Assembly (NCBI GenBank): GCA_036677445.1
Contig: JAVBWI010000019.1
Coordinates: forward strand, 62,001 to 126,000
Direction of reading: 5' to 3'
Source of the DNA: JAVBWI01 sp036677445
GTDB lineage: Bacteria > Bacillota > Clostridia > Christensenellales > CAG-138
DNA: 64,000 nt
This document shows, piece by piece, positions 43,933 to 54,130 of this stretch; the first letter of the stretch is position 1; each line of letters opens with the position of its first letter. The translations under genes were made by a program, and so were the position numbers. The notes under the pieces are model-generated. The model did no database searches. It was not told the DNA's origin and was given only the letters and a program-made list of their open reading frames with translations.

Positions 43933-45456
43933 ATGAAAAAGACACTTTGCGCATTACTAGCCACCTTACTGGTCATCGGAATGGCGGCGTGCGCCGTACC
44001 CGCGGAACCGACACCTGCCCCCCCGGAAGTGTCTAAGCCAGTTGTGTTTGCCGACCCTGTGCTGGAGGCGATAGTGCGCGCAACGATGGGTAAGCCGGAG
44101 GGCAGCATCACGGTGGCGGAGGCCGAGGCGGTGACGAGGCTGAACCTGAGTATTGAATGGCAGCGGTACATTTCCGAAGAGACGTCGATCAAGGATATCA
44201 ACGGGCTGGAATACTTCACAAACCTTGAAAGCCTCGACCTATCCTTTCACGCGATCACCGACATCACGCCGCTGGCGGGGCTCAAAAAGCTCACCTTGCT
44301 ATCGCTGGGCGGCAACCCGGTCGCCGATATCGCGCCGCTTGCCGGGCTGACGAATCTGAAAGTGCTGACGCTGTCCGGTTGCGCGGCGCAGGACTATAGT
44401 GCGCTTGCAAAGCTGACTAGCCTGGAACTTCTCATGCTGGACAATTCGGCGGTCACAGATGTGTCGCCGCTGGCCTCACTGACGGGCTTGAAACAGTTGT
44501 ACCTGGCAGGCTGCCCGGTCGATTATTCTCCGCTGGCGGATATCTACCCGAACCTTGAAAAAAAGGATTTCATCATGGCATCCACGCTTGAGGAGCTTGG
44601 GTTTATGATGGACGATGGCGGCAAACAGGCGATCTATGAAGGCGAGAGGGCGTCCGTGCGTATCAACCACATCGAATGGGGCGCTCCTCCGGAGGATTGG
44701 TTTAAAAACTGCGTCCGAACGGTTTTCACGCAGAATGACTATAAGATTGACATCGGGTATTACCCGAATATCGACGCCTACGTGATGATGGCAAATAAAG
44801 ACGGCAATCTGGCGATGAACTATGTGTATGACCACGCCGAAGACAGCTTTTCCTTTGGCCTGGGGGATCGCGAGAGCTCGGAGCAGGCCGTGCGCGCGAT
44901 GTTACCCAACGCTGCCGCCGAAGACGCCTTGCTTGCACCCATACTCGTCTTCAACGACACGATCAGGACGACCTTCAGCATGACCGCCGACGCGCTGTAC
45001 GCGCTGCCGTTTGAACCGCCGACGCTCAAGAGCCTGGGCTTTGTCCAGGACCAGGAAGGCAACGCAGCTTACGCGTATCACGAGCATGAGCCGCACGATA
45101 TGCACGTATCCATATACGGGCCGGAATGGGGAGAGAGCCCTGACGGCCGTAGTATTGAGTTTTACGACGATGATCTGAACGGCTACAGCCTGCTGATCCT
45201 GTACTTCGCCGACGAGAGCAGCTACCACGTCGCTTTGTTTAAGGACGGTGCAGATTGCTCCTTTGGCATCAACGCCGCCACGAATGAATATGGCCCGGAA
45301 TACCCCGACCCGGATACCCTGCAGCAGATGTTCAACGCCGCATTTGGAACGCAACGAAAAGAATTCTACGATAAGCCACTGGCCTATTTTGAGCAGGTGG
45401 TTCAGGATCGCTTCGGCATGAGCATCGACAAGCTTTATGCGCTGCCGATCAGATAA
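43933..45456 (+). CDS. Leucine-rich-repeat lipoprotein
   Basis: 507 residues. A lipoprotein signal peptide with lipobox GMAAC is followed by a Pro-rich linker. Internalin-like leucine-rich repeats of about 22 residues follow (about residues 75-220: NLESLDLSFHAITDITPLAG, KKLTLLSLGGNPVADIAPLA), then a C-terminal beta-rich region of 290 residues with two similar halves (LEELGFMMDD and LKSLGFVQDQ). It is exposed on the cell surface and could sense a ligand or partner. Codon use fits its neighbours. ATG 43933 is chosen for the signal peptide. Confidence 0.78.
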   Translation: MKKTLCALLATLLVIGMAACAVPAEPTPAPPEVSKPVVFADPVLEAIVRATMGKPEGSITVAEAEAVTRLNLSIEWQRYISEETSIKDINGLEYFTNLESLDLSFHAITDITPLAGLKKLTLLSLGGNPVADIAPLAGLTNLKVLTLSGCAAQDYSALAKLTSLELLMLDNSAVTDVSPLASLTGLKQLYLAGCPVDYSPLADIYPNLEKKDFIMASTLEELGFMMDDGGKQAIYEGERASVRINHIEWGAPPEDWFKNCVRTVFTQNDYKIDIGYYPNIDAYVMMANKDGNLAMNYVYDHAEDSFSFGLGDRESSEQAVRAMLPNAAAEDALLAPILVFNDTIRTTFSMTADALYALPFEPPTLKSLGFVQDQEGNAAYAYHEHEPHDMHVSIYGPEWGESPDGRSIEFYDDDLNGYSLLILYFADESSYHVALFKDGADCSFGINAATNEYGPEYPDPDTLQQMFNAAFGTQRKEFYDKPLAYFEQVVQDRFGMSIDKLYALPIR

Positions 45457-45531
45457 CAAATAACCCTCATCGATGTTTGCGTACCTGCGGATGCTGGCCG
45501 CGCACCCGCTCCTAGTTTCATTACTATTTGA

Positions 45532-45550
45532 GCCGCCGGCGGCCGGCGGC
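45532..45550. promoter_or_regulatory. GC-rich hairpin before the FHA-kinase gene
   Basis: GCCGCCGG (45532-45539) and CCGGCGGC (45543-45550) form a perfect 8-pair stem of only G and C around CGG, 16 bases before the start codon. It could reduce or stabilise translation of the kinase; a terminator is unlikely without T-run. Confidence 0.4.
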
Positions 45551-45566
45551 GGAATGGACGGTTGAC

Positions 45567-47477
45567 ATGGCAGGCAAGATCATTTTCGAGGTCACGCGCG
45601 GCGCGCTGGCCGGGCAAACGTTTGAATACGGCGAGAAAACTCGCATCTTTATTGGCCGGCAGGAGGATTGCGGCATCGTGGTGCCCGAAAACACCGTATC
45701 CCGCTATCACTGTGTGCTGGAGATAACGCCTCCTGAGGTCAAATTGCAGGATTTCGGCAGCCTGAACGGCACCTTCCTCAACGGCAAAAAGATCGGTCAA
45801 CGGGATCGGGAGCAATCCTGGGAGGATGCCAAGGACGAAGCGCGTGAGGAATTTACCCTGCACAGCGGCGACGTACTGGGCCTTGGCAGCAGATGCGAAC
45901 TCCGCTGCGTGATCGAGGGCGCACAGGCCTGCGCCGCTTGCGGCGCGACGCTGCCTGAGGGCATATCCGGAAGCGCGACCGTTCCCGAGGGAGAGGAGCG
46001 TGCGCCCATGCACTACAACGCCGATGGAAAGCGCATCTGTGAAGATTGCTGGCTGATCGCTGAAAAAGAGCGGCTGGAAAAGCGCATTGCAGAAAAGAAG
46101 GCCAAAGAAGCGGCCGAAAGAAGAGCCGCCGAAGAGGCTCGCATTGCAGCTGAAAAGGCGGAACAGGAGCGCAAAGAGGCCGAGCGCAAGCAAAAAGAAG
46201 CGCAGGAGAAAAAGCGCGAGGAGGACGCGGCGAAGGCGAAAGCCGAGGCCGAGCGGATCGCAAAGGAGAAGGCTGAAAAAGAACGCAGGGAAAAAGAAGC
46301 GCAGGCCGCCGCCCAAAAAGCCGAAGCCGAGCGTAAGGAGGCCGAGCGATTAGCCCGCGAGATGGCCGCGAAGCTTGCCGCAAAGCCAAAGGCAGAGCAA
46401 AAAAAGTGCGGCGGCTGCGGGAAGCCCTTTACCCCCAAGGCGCCGGATAACAACCTTTGCTCCGAATGCCTTGCCGACCGCGCCAAGGTACTCGACGGCA
46501 TCCTCAGAGCCATGCTGGGCGGCGCGCAGGCGGCAAAGCCCGAGGAGAAGCCCGTGGGCCCTTCGCCCGTGAAGGGCTATCAGAAGGTAAAATTGCTTGG
46601 CAAAGGCGGCATGGGCGAGGTCTGGAAGGTGCGCGATGAGGACACCGGCAAGCATTACGCGCTAAAGACCATGCTGCCCGCGGTCAAGACGGATGAAAAC
46701 GCGGTCAAGCTGTTTTTACGCGAGGCGAGCGTAGCACAGGCGCTCAGGCATAAAAACGTGGTCTCCACCTACCAATCCGGCAGCGCCAACGGCGTGTTCT
46801 ATATCCTGATGGATCTGTGCGAGGGCGGCAGCGTGGACGGCCTTATGGAGAAGAAAGGCGGCAGGCTTTCCCTGGAGCAGGCCACTTGGATCACCCTGCA
46901 AATACTCTCCGGGCTGGATTATGTGCATAATGTGGATCTCACGGCGGAGATCAAGAAGGGGATTTTCAAGGGAACGATAGACGCACATGGGGTGGTGCAT
47001 CGTGATTTCAAGCCCGGGAACATCTTCCTTTCAGACCACTCGGACATGCCCGTGGCCATGGTGGCGGATTTTGGCATGGCCAAGGCGTTCGACGCGGCAG
47101 GGCTTTCAAAAATCACAAAAACCGGTACGGTCATGGGAACACCGGTATTCATGCCGCGCCAGCAGGCCATCGACTTCAAGTACGCCAAACCGGAGGTGGA
47201 CGTGTGGGCCGCCGCCGCAAGCTATTACAACATGCTTACGGGTACCTTCCCGAAGAACTTTCGCCCCGGCAAGAACGTTTGGCAGATCATCGTCAGCGAG
47301 CCCGCCGTTCCTATCCGCGACAGGAACACGGCCATCTCCCAGCAGCTTGCGGCGGTCATCGACAAAGCGCTCAGAGAGCAGCCTGAAATCGGATATAAGA
47401 GTGCGGCGGCTTTCAGGAAGGATATCATAGCGGCCTTGCCAAGCAATGTGAAAAACGCGGTCAAGGGGGTCCTTTGA
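45567..47477 (+). CDS. FHA domain-zinc ribbon-coiled coil-Ser/Thr protein kinase
   Basis: 636 residues. FHA domain at 5-115 with the conserved phospho-Thr pocket (GRQEDC, then SRYHCVLE, then GSLNGTFLNG). Cysteines at 122/125 and 160/161 and again at 281/284 and 298/301 (CGGC, CSEC) suggest zinc ribbons. A charged Ala/Glu/Lys/Arg coiled coil lies between (165-275). The Hanks kinase domain covers about 338-625: GKGGMGEV, Lys367 in ALK, HRDFKPGN (478-485), DFGMA (501-505). The APE motif is changed to FMPRQQ, losing the usual Glu. No membrane helix is seen. The gene overlaps the PP2C gene by one base. FHA domains bind phospho-threonine, so it may dock to the paralogous kinases downstream. Confidence 0.85.
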   Translation: MAGKIIFEVTRGALAGQTFEYGEKTRIFIGRQEDCGIVVPENTVSRYHCVLEITPPEVKLQDFGSLNGTFLNGKKIGQRDREQSWEDAKDEAREEFTLHSGDVLGLGSRCELRCVIEGAQACAACGATLPEGISGSATVPEGEERAPMHYNADGKRICEDCWLIAEKERLEKRIAEKKAKEAAERRAAEEARIAAEKAEQERKEAERKQKEAQEKKREEDAAKAKAEAERIAKEKAEKERREKEAQAAAQKAEAERKEAERLAREMAAKLAAKPKAEQKKCGGCGKPFTPKAPDNNLCSECLADRAKVLDGILRAMLGGAQAAKPEEKPVGPSPVKGYQKVKLLGKGGMGEVWKVRDEDTGKHYALKTMLPAVKTDENAVKLFLREASVAQALRHKNVVSTYQSGSANGVFYILMDLCEGGSVDGLMEKKGGRLSLEQATWITLQILSGLDYVHNVDLTAEIKKGIFKGTIDAHGVVHRDFKPGNIFLSDHSDMPVAMVADFGMAKAFDAAGLSKITKTGTVMGTPVFMPRQQAIDFKYAKPEVDVWAAAASYYNMLTGTFPKNFRPGKNVWQIIVSEPAVPIRDRNTAISQQLAAVIDKALREQPEIGYKSAAAFRKDIIAALPSNVKNAVKGVL

Positions 47478-48253
47478 TGAAGAATACGAAGCTTGAACAG
47501 TTTGATTATGCTTTTCGCGCCGCAGGGCTTAAGGATATCGGGCGGCTGCGCGATAGCAATCAGGACGAGGTGGTGTTCTGCCCCGAGATCGGCTTTTTCG
47601 CCGTGTCCGACGGTATGGGGGGGCTTTCGGGCGGTGCGCTTGCGTCGGAATTTGTGGGTAAATCCATGCCGGAGCTGATGCGCATCGGCACAAACGAGTT
47701 TTCAGAGCATAAAAGCATCGAAGAGGCCGCCAAGGCGTTCCGCGATACCGTGCGCATGATGAGCGACAACCTTTTTGAAGCGGGCAATGCTGAAAAGCGC
47801 TTTACCTACGGCGCGACTTTTTCGGGCGTATGGCTTCTTGGGAATAAAGCCATCTTTGTCAATTTGGGTGACAGCCGGGGCTACCTGCTTTCACACTTCA
47901 AAAAGCGGCCGATCCAAATCACGGAGGATCAGAACATCGCCGGCATCCTTGTCAAGCAGGGTGAACTGACGCGCGAAGCTGCAAAAATTCACCCGGCAAG
48001 CTCCCGCCTCACTGCCTTTGTGGGCATGAAGCCCCCCGCCGAACCGGAGGCTTTTATCGCGGAGGTGCATCCCGGCGACCGCATCCTTTTGTGCAGCGAC
48101 GGCCTTTACGGTATGGTGGAGGAAAGGGAGCTTGCTCAACTGATGCGCGGAAGCCGCAGCCCGGAACGGGTATGCGTGCGACTGATTGAACGAGCCAACG
48201 AAAACGGCGGGAGGGACAACATCTCGGCGGCGTATATCCAGATAATGGCATAG
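47477..48253 (+). CDS. PP2C-family Ser/Thr protein phosphatase
   Basis: 258 residues. All metal-binding and catalytic motifs of the PP2C/Stp family are visible: RDSNQDEV (Asp near 30), SDGMGGLSGG (Asp near 46), GDSRGYLL, CSDGLYGMV (Asp near 214) and GGRDNISAAY. It removes phosphate from Ser/Thr and would counteract the neighbouring kinases. The start overlaps the kinase stop (TGATG), so the pair is translationally coupled, as for Stp/PrkC pairs. Unlike those, the kinase here carries no PASTA domains. Confidence 0.9.
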   Translation: MKNTKLEQFDYAFRAAGLKDIGRLRDSNQDEVVFCPEIGFFAVSDGMGGLSGGALASEFVGKSMPELMRIGTNEFSEHKSIEEAAKAFRDTVRMMSDNLFEAGNAEKRFTYGATFSGVWLLGNKAIFVNLGDSRGYLLSHFKKRPIQITEDQNIAGILVKQGELTREAAKIHPASSRLTAFVGMKPPAEPEAFIAEVHPGDRILLCSDGLYGMVEERELAQLMRGSRSPERVCVRLIERANENGGRDNISAAYIQIMA

Positions 48254-48264
48254 GAGATCGTTTT

Positions 48265-49728
48265 ATGGGACTGCCGGATCAATATATACACGGTGCCTAC
48301 GAATGGATGAGGCATATTCACAGCAAATCTGTTGTGAACTTCTTTGCTCTCTATGGTTCGACGCCGCAATTTCGTTTCAGCGCAATATCCTGCGCTCCGG
48401 ACAATGCGGTATTGAAACGCATCGTGCTGGAAGAGAGGGAAAACGGCGCCGCCGTGCGAATCTTTCAAAAAATACGTTATCACGACGCGCCGACATTGCG
48501 CAAGCTCAGCCGCTATACATGGAATCCACGGCTGCGGCAGTTGGCTCTCAACAAACTTGAGCATACGACGGACGCAAAGCCCGCTCCTCCTGAAAACCAG
48601 TACATCCTTCCCACAAAAGAAGGCGTTTCTTTTGCCGGATATCTGGCTAAATGCAACGCTGAAAAACGTCGATATGATTCGAAAACGTGGGAATTAATCG
48701 ACTGTTTGCTCTATGCCGGGGCGAATGAGCAGAAACTTTTGTACGATTTTGCCCGCGGCCGCAAATTTGCCCCTAAATACTACGACGGAACAGACGCGTC
48801 GCCGTATGCGTGGCTGCACGTTATGGCCGCATGTAATCAAAGCCTCACCGACCCGGCGTTGCTTAAAAATCTGACCCTGCTTGGAGGCCCGGTGGGTCTT
48901 GCGGCTTACGCCCGCGGGGCGGACATATTGGACGCGAATGAGATATTGCTGCTTACAGAGGACGAGAGCATCGCGCTGGCCACGGTCGAGCGGGCGAACG
49001 ATCAACGGGCGCTTCGCGCATTTGCCGACGACACGACGAAGCCCTATGCCGCCAGAATGAAGGCATACGCTAAGTTAGGCGACAGGGAAAACCTGCACCG
49101 CTGCGTATCCAAGCCCCCCAAATATCATCGGTCAACCTGGAAGTACGGCTATGACATGGACAGCAGCAATTACGCCGTAATCCGCGCTTGTACGGACAAA
49201 ACGACATTAATAAGCCTTTACGGCACGGGGCCCAACGACCTCGTGGCGCGCTGGTTCGTTCGTATTGCCTCCGCCGAGGAGGACAGGCAGCGCCTTACAC
49301 TCCCAAAGCGCGGCAGGGTACCTGAGGAATACCGCGGCGGGATTCCGGCGGAGGATATGGCTCGGTGCGAAGCCGTATGCCGCTCGCTTGACAGCAAGGA
49401 GATTACAAGCGCCCTATCCGCTATGGCATCGCGCAGGGATATGCTGTTTGTTTGTGCGGTGGAGGGCATGGCGTTTTGCCGCGGTCGCGCCGCGCGTATG
49501 CTTAGCTCGCTGCCGGATGCACAAGAAGAGCTTCGCTATATCGCGCTCAACGAAGACAATCCCCACGTCGTACGCCGGGCGATAGACGGCATTGGAGACG
49601 TGGATGTGCTGCCCGGAATCCTTGCACGTGATCTCGATCAGAATACCAGCAATAAGGCGGTACGCAGGCTTGGCAAGCTGAAAGGCATGCGGGCGAAACG
49701 CGCGGAAAGGGCGAAAAAACTCGTGTAA
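48265..49728 (+). CDS. HEAT-like repeat protein
   Basis: 487 residues, almost all helical, with degenerate HEAT-like units, clearest at the C-terminus (AQEELRYIALNEDNPHVVRR, then AIDGIGDVDVLPGILARDLD). The basic tail is rich in Lys and Arg. No enzyme motif or membrane helix. It starts 12 bases after the phosphatase stop with TAGGAGAT upstream. It is probably a scaffold of the kinase system. Three further HEAT-repeat proteins lie downstream. Confidence 0.6.
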   Translation: MGLPDQYIHGAYEWMRHIHSKSVVNFFALYGSTPQFRFSAISCAPDNAVLKRIVLEERENGAAVRIFQKIRYHDAPTLRKLSRYTWNPRLRQLALNKLEHTTDAKPAPPENQYILPTKEGVSFAGYLAKCNAEKRRYDSKTWELIDCLLYAGANEQKLLYDFARGRKFAPKYYDGTDASPYAWLHVMAACNQSLTDPALLKNLTLLGGPVGLAAYARGADILDANEILLLTEDESIALATVERANDQRALRAFADDTTKPYAARMKAYAKLGDRENLHRCVSKPPKYHRSTWKYGYDMDSSNYAVIRACTDKTTLISLYGTGPNDLVARWFVRIASAEEDRQRLTLPKRGRVPEEYRGGIPAEDMARCEAVCRSLDSKEITSALSAMASRRDMLFVCAVEGMAFCRGRAARMLSSLPDAQEELRYIALNEDNPHVVRRAIDGIGDVDVLPGILARDLDQNTSNKAVRRLGKLKGMRAKRAERAKKLV

Positions 49729-49781
49729 GATACGGCGTTGCAATGATACCCATAGTTGGATGAATCCAAGGAGGTTTCCCC

Positions 49782-52700
49782 ATGGCAGACAACGATAAAA
49801 CCGTATTCGACCCCGGCGCTACAGTACCGGAGGGCGGCAAGACCGTTTTTGAAGGCAATGCAACCATAATGGACGACAGCACAACCATGATGGAGGCCGC
49901 GCTTTCCGACGCGGCAGGGCAAGCAGGCCCGACTGTCTCCAACTCCGCCATCCAAAAGGGCAAAACCATACTCGATACCTACCGCGTGGAGTCCGACGCT
50001 ATCGAGGGCGGTATGGGTAGCGTGTGGCAGGTACGCCATACGGGCTGGAATGTGGATCTTGCCATGAAACGTCCCCAGCCGAAATGCTTCTCCACCGAGA
50101 AAAGCAAGGCCGACTTCATTCATGAGTGCGAGGCATGGATCAATCTCGGCCTGCACCCGAACATTGTATCCTGCTACTACGTCCGCGAGATCAGCGGCAC
50201 GCCGACCATCTTCTCCGAATGGATGGAAGGCGGTAGCTTGGAAAGTGCCATTAGGAAGGGAACGCTTTATGAGGGCACAGAAGCGGCGCGGCGGGAGCGC
50301 CTGCTCGACATTACCATCCAATTTGCGCGCGGGCTCCATTACGCGCACGAGGCAGGGTTGATCCATCAGGATGTGAAGCCGGATAACGTGCTGCTCACAA
50401 AAGAGGGCGAGGCTAAGGTTGCTGACTTCGGCCTTGCCAAGGCTCGTGCGGTGCTGACGGTACTGGAAGGCTACTCGACCATGAACGAAGCTGCCGATAG
50501 CGGCAAAACCATACTCTCTCCATCCGGCGGCTACACCCCTGCCTACTGCTCCATGGAGCAGATGGATGGGCGGGAACTGACGCGCAGAACGGACATTTAT
50601 TCTTGGGCAGTATCAGTGATGGAGATGTACATTGGATCCCGCCTCTGGGCAAATGGTGTGGTGGCGGGATTGAGTTGCCGCGACTATTTTGAGCAGACCC
50701 GCGTTTCCATGCCGAAGGCGCTCAAGGAACTGCTGGCACAGTGTCTAGAAGGCGAGCCTGAAAACCGTCCCCATGATTTTGCGGAAGTTGAAAGAAAACT
50801 GCACGGGATATACCAAACGGAAACCGGCAGCGGCTATCCCCGCCCCGAGCCCAAGGCGGCGACGGATACGGCGGATTCCCTTAACAATCGCGCTCTTTCC
50901 ATGCTTGACCTTAGCAAAAGCGGCGAGGCGGAAATGGCTTGGGAAAAGGCACTGGAAACGGCGCCAAACCACCTTGATTCACTCTATAACCAAGGGCTGT
51001 ACCTGTGGCGGCTTGGGAAAATTACGGATACTGCGCTTGCCTTGCGGCTTAAGGCGGCACCGGAAAACGGCCATAGCCTCTATTTGAGCGCACTTATCGA
51101 TATGGAGCGCGGTGACACGCAAGGGGCAGAAGGAAAGCTCGCGCGCGCGCTTGCGTTTGACGGCGATGAGCGTATCGAGACGCTGCTGTGTTCGCTTCGG
51201 GGCGCGCCGCCGCTGGTTCAAACGGTAAAGGGCGCAAAGGGAAGCTGTGTTGCGATTAATACACTCGCAAATACGCTCATCGTTTATGAAAAGGACAAGC
51301 GCGGCTTCTCACTGTACGATTTTGACACGGGCACATACAAAGGTTTCATCTCCGGGGAGGATGCGAAGACCGGCCTTGCGCTGGCAGGCGCGAGGCACGG
51401 CAGCGCGTTTTGGTCCTCCGGCAAGGATGCGCTGGTGCGCTACAGTCTGTCGGAGAGCTGCCCCACGGACTTTTTTGAAAACCCGAACGATGATATGCCT
51501 GTCTGGACATTTGCCTTAAACGAAGAGGAAACGAAGGCGCTCGGCCTTGTGCGCAGAAACAAATCGGCGGCGGATTTTGAGGTCCCGCATGCGGTGATGT
51601 GGAACATCGAGCGTGACAAGATCGAGTTCGACATAAGCTGTCTGCTCAACGGCAAAGTGTTTTTGAGCCCCAACGCGGAGTTTTTTGCCGCCGTGAGCGC
51701 GGAAAAGAAATTCCCTGTGGCCGAAGTGTGGAGCTCGAGTAAGCGTGAAAAGATACTCGAGTTAAAAGGGCATACCGAGCGCATCACGGGTTTCGACGTC
51801 AACAAAGACTTTACGCATGCCCTCACGATAAGTAAGGACGGTACGCTGAAACTCTGGAGTGTTACGAGCGGCGAATGTTTGAAAACCCTTCCTCTCAGCG
51901 ACGTAACGGGAAATGAGGACGTCCGTTTTCTTCCCGGATGTCGCCGCGCGCTTATCACCAACTGCGGCGACCAATCCCTCATGCGGGTGATCGATCTGAA
52001 AACCGACAGGGTACGTTGTTCCCTCGGAAGCCTTGAGGAAAAGAATTCGCCGCAGGTATGTATCAGCTTGCACGAAACGGAAGAACGCTTTGCTGTTGCG
52101 CGTGACAACGGCGATGTGCAGCTATGGCGGATACCCACCCACATGAAGGAGGCGGAATGGTCGCTTTGCACGGTGGTGAAAACCTCAGCGCGGCTCGCGT
52201 TGGAGCACGAGTTTGAAACCTCTGTCGTCGCAGCTGAACTGGCGCTTTCCGAGTTTGATATCGCGCGGGCTCTTAGCGCTGTAAGAAAGGCGCGCGGTGT
52301 GAGCGGGTTTGAGAACCATCCACGCTGTATGCGCCTGCTTTATGAGGCAAGCAAATTCTGCCGTATCAAGGGGCTCAAAAACTGTTGGAAAGAGAAGGCT
52401 CTGGAAGGGGGTCACTATAGCCCTGTGCGCCTTTGCACCCTCAGCCCGGACGACCGCTTTGCCCTATCCGCCTGCGGGGAGAGCACGGACCGGCAGCTTT
52501 TATTATGGGACAGCGCAACAGGCGAATGGCTTTGGCAGGTCTACAATCCGCTCCGCTGCTTTGCGGCCGATTTCAGTCCCGACGGCAAATCCCTCTTGGC
52601 ACAGTCGCAAAAAACGCTGATACGTTTTGAACTTATCGAGAGGAGCTATGTGCGGCCTGATGAGAAGGATGGGCGCAGCGTTTATGCCGACATCCGCGAG

Positions 52701-53540
52701 AAATATGAAACGGGCGCGGATGTGACACTCGTCAAATACCATCCTGACGGGCAGCACTTCCTGAGCGCGCATTACTCCCAAGTGCAGGTTTGGCGGACAG
52801 GTGTGCCGGACGCGTTCTATAAAATTGAGCGTCAAAACGTTCGGGGTGCGGCACTCTCCCCAGACGGGGATCACATAGCGATCTCACACGGAGACTCCGA
52901 ACTTTCCGTTTTCGAGTTTAAAACGGGCGAGAAGCTATACCGCTTCTCTGCCAAGGGTACGGGAAAGCCTTACTTCAGCCCGGACGGAAAAAGTATTGCC
53001 CTCGCGGGTGAGGATGGATCGGTTACCCTGTACAGCCTGCCGAGCGGGCAGCTTGTCTCCCATTTCGGTACCGGCGCGCCGCGAACAGCCCCGCTGTGCT
53101 TTGGTCAGGATGGACGCTTCCTGTTTACTGGCGGCGAAAAGAACGAGATCATCGTATGGAGCCTGCAAAGCGGAAAAAAGGAGCGCACGCTGATGGGCCA
53201 TTCTATGCCCGTCACGGCGCTTTCGGAAAGCTCGAAGAATTCCTTTTTGCTCTCGGCAAGCGAAGATATGACGCTCATCCGGTGGGCACAGGATTGGGAA
53301 TATGAGTTCCCGGGCCTTGCCGATATGGACGAGGGCGCTATGCCATATGTGCGCAGCTTTGCCGTAAATCATCCCGAATGGACGGAAGCTGAGTTTCAAG
53401 GCACTTTGCTCAAGGAGCTGCAATTAAGGGGCTTTGGATGGCTGAGAGCGGAGGGCGTGAAAGCCGCGCTCCTGGAGATAACCAAGAAAAACAACAAAAA
53501 AGGAGAAAGCATATGGCAAAGTTTTTTCAGAAAAAAGTGA
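49782..53540 (+). CDS. Ser/Thr kinase-TPR-WD40 sensor protein
   Basis: 1,252 residues. The disordered N-terminus (1-60) repeats KTVFD/E-x-G-A/N-T units. The kinase domain spans about 65-345: GGMGSVW (76-82), Lys96 in AMK, HQDVKPDN at 195-202 (Gln replaces Arg of HRD), DFGLAK at 215-220, and SMEQ in place of APEQ. A short tetratricopeptide-like region (about 365-465) follows, then WD40-like beta-propeller blades to the end (DVRFLPGCR, AADFSPDGKSLLAQ, YFSPDGKSIALAGEDGSV and similar). No membrane helix. AAGGAGG lies before the ATG. It is likely a cytosolic kinase whose propeller senses a partner. The kinase part is a close paralogue of the gene at 54131. Confidence 0.85.
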   Translation: MADNDKTVFDPGATVPEGGKTVFEGNATIMDDSTTMMEAALSDAAGQAGPTVSNSAIQKGKTILDTYRVESDAIEGGMGSVWQVRHTGWNVDLAMKRPQPKCFSTEKSKADFIHECEAWINLGLHPNIVSCYYVREISGTPTIFSEWMEGGSLESAIRKGTLYEGTEAARRERLLDITIQFARGLHYAHEAGLIHQDVKPDNVLLTKEGEAKVADFGLAKARAVLTVLEGYSTMNEAADSGKTILSPSGGYTPAYCSMEQMDGRELTRRTDIYSWAVSVMEMYIGSRLWANGVVAGLSCRDYFEQTRVSMPKALKELLAQCLEGEPENRPHDFAEVERKLHGIYQTETGSGYPRPEPKAATDTADSLNNRALSMLDLSKSGEAEMAWEKALETAPNHLDSLYNQGLYLWRLGKITDTALALRLKAAPENGHSLYLSALIDMERGDTQGAEGKLARALAFDGDERIETLLCSLRGAPPLVQTVKGAKGSCVAINTLANTLIVYEKDKRGFSLYDFDTGTYKGFISGEDAKTGLALAGARHGSAFWSSGKDALVRYSLSESCPTDFFENPNDDMPVWTFALNEEETKALGLVRRNKSAADFEVPHAVMWNIERDKIEFDISCLLNGKVFLSPNAEFFAAVSAEKKFPVAEVWSSSKREKILELKGHTERITGFDVNKDFTHALTISKDGTLKLWSVTSGECLKTLPLSDVTGNEDVRFLPGCRRALITNCGDQSLMRVIDLKTDRVRCSLGSLEEKNSPQVCISLHETEERFAVARDNGDVQLWRIPTHMKEAEWSLCTVVKTSARLALEHEFETSVVAAELALSEFDIARALSAVRKARGVSGFENHPRCMRLLYEASKFCRIKGLKNCWKEKALEGGHYSPVRLCTLSPDDRFALSACGESTDRQLLLWDSATGEWLWQVYNPLRCFAADFSPDGKSLLAQSQKTLIRFELIERSYVRPDEKDGRSVYADIREKYETGADVTLVKYHPDGQHFLSAHYSQVQVWRTGVPDAFYKIERQNVRGAALSPDGDHIAISHGDSELSVFEFKTGEKLYRFSAKGTGKPYFSPDGKSIALAGEDGSVTLYSLPSGQLVSHFGTGAPRTAPLCFGQDGRFLFTGGEKNEIIVWSLQSGKKERTLMGHSMPVTALSESSKNSFLLSASEDMTLIRWAQDWEYEFPGLADMDEGAMPYVRSFAVNHPEWTEAEFQGTLLKELQLRGFGWLRAEGVKAALLEITKKNNKKGESIWQSFFRKK

Positions 53541-54088
53541 AAGAGGAGAGCCCTATGCGCACGCTCACGCCTGAAGAGCAGGCACGCGCGGACGCAATGA
53601 CGGTTCCTAGGGAAGAGCTTATCCGTGCGATGCGGCAAATGGGCGTGTCCGAAGAGAAGATTATGGAAGCCTTTCCCGACCCGCTGCCCCAGCCGGAGCA
53701 GGATAAGATGCTCAACGATGTCCGGGTCATGTTCAGCGCACAAAAATACGCGGAAGTCATTTCAACCTACGGCGATAAAGTCGGCAGCGGACTTCTTTCG
53801 GGAGATGTGCTGAACGAGACCGGTTTTGCGGTGGGCTTTTCCGCCATCGTAACGGGGAATAAGGAGTATATCAGCCGGTATGCAGGCCACACCATTTCCT
53901 ATCTCCTGCAGAGAATCAAGCAGATGGATACCGGAAAAACCTTAGGGACCATACGCGCGATCATGCAGATGGGCGAAAAGCATGTGCCCGGCTGCATGAA
54001 GCAATCCGCGCGCAAGCTGTATCCTGCGCTCAGGAACTTTCTTCCTGACGACGACGAGTTCGTGCTTGAGGTAAAGAGCTATATGTAG
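53513..54088 (+). CDS. Unrecognised helical protein between two kinase genes
   Basis: 191 residues, helical, no motif known to me (start MAKFFQKKVKEESPMRTLTP). AAAGGAG lies nine bases before ATG 53513, and the gene overlaps the 3' end of the kinase gene by 28 bases in another frame. Segments such as PREELIRAMRQMGVSEEKIM suggest a small helical adaptor. Tight packing between the kinases suggests a role in the same system. Confidence 0.6.
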   Translation: MAKFFQKKVKEESPMRTLTPEEQARADAMTVPREELIRAMRQMGVSEEKIMEAFPDPLPQPEQDKMLNDVRVMFSAQKYAEVISTYGDKVGSGLLSGDVLNETGFAVGFSAIVTGNKEYISRYAGHTISYLLQRIKQMDTGKTLGTIRAIMQMGEKHVPGCMKQSARKLYPALRNFLPDDDEFVLEVKSYM

Positions 54089-54130
54089 CGCATTCCACTG
54101 TTAAGGGAAGTGCCGAAAGGGGGGCAGGGT

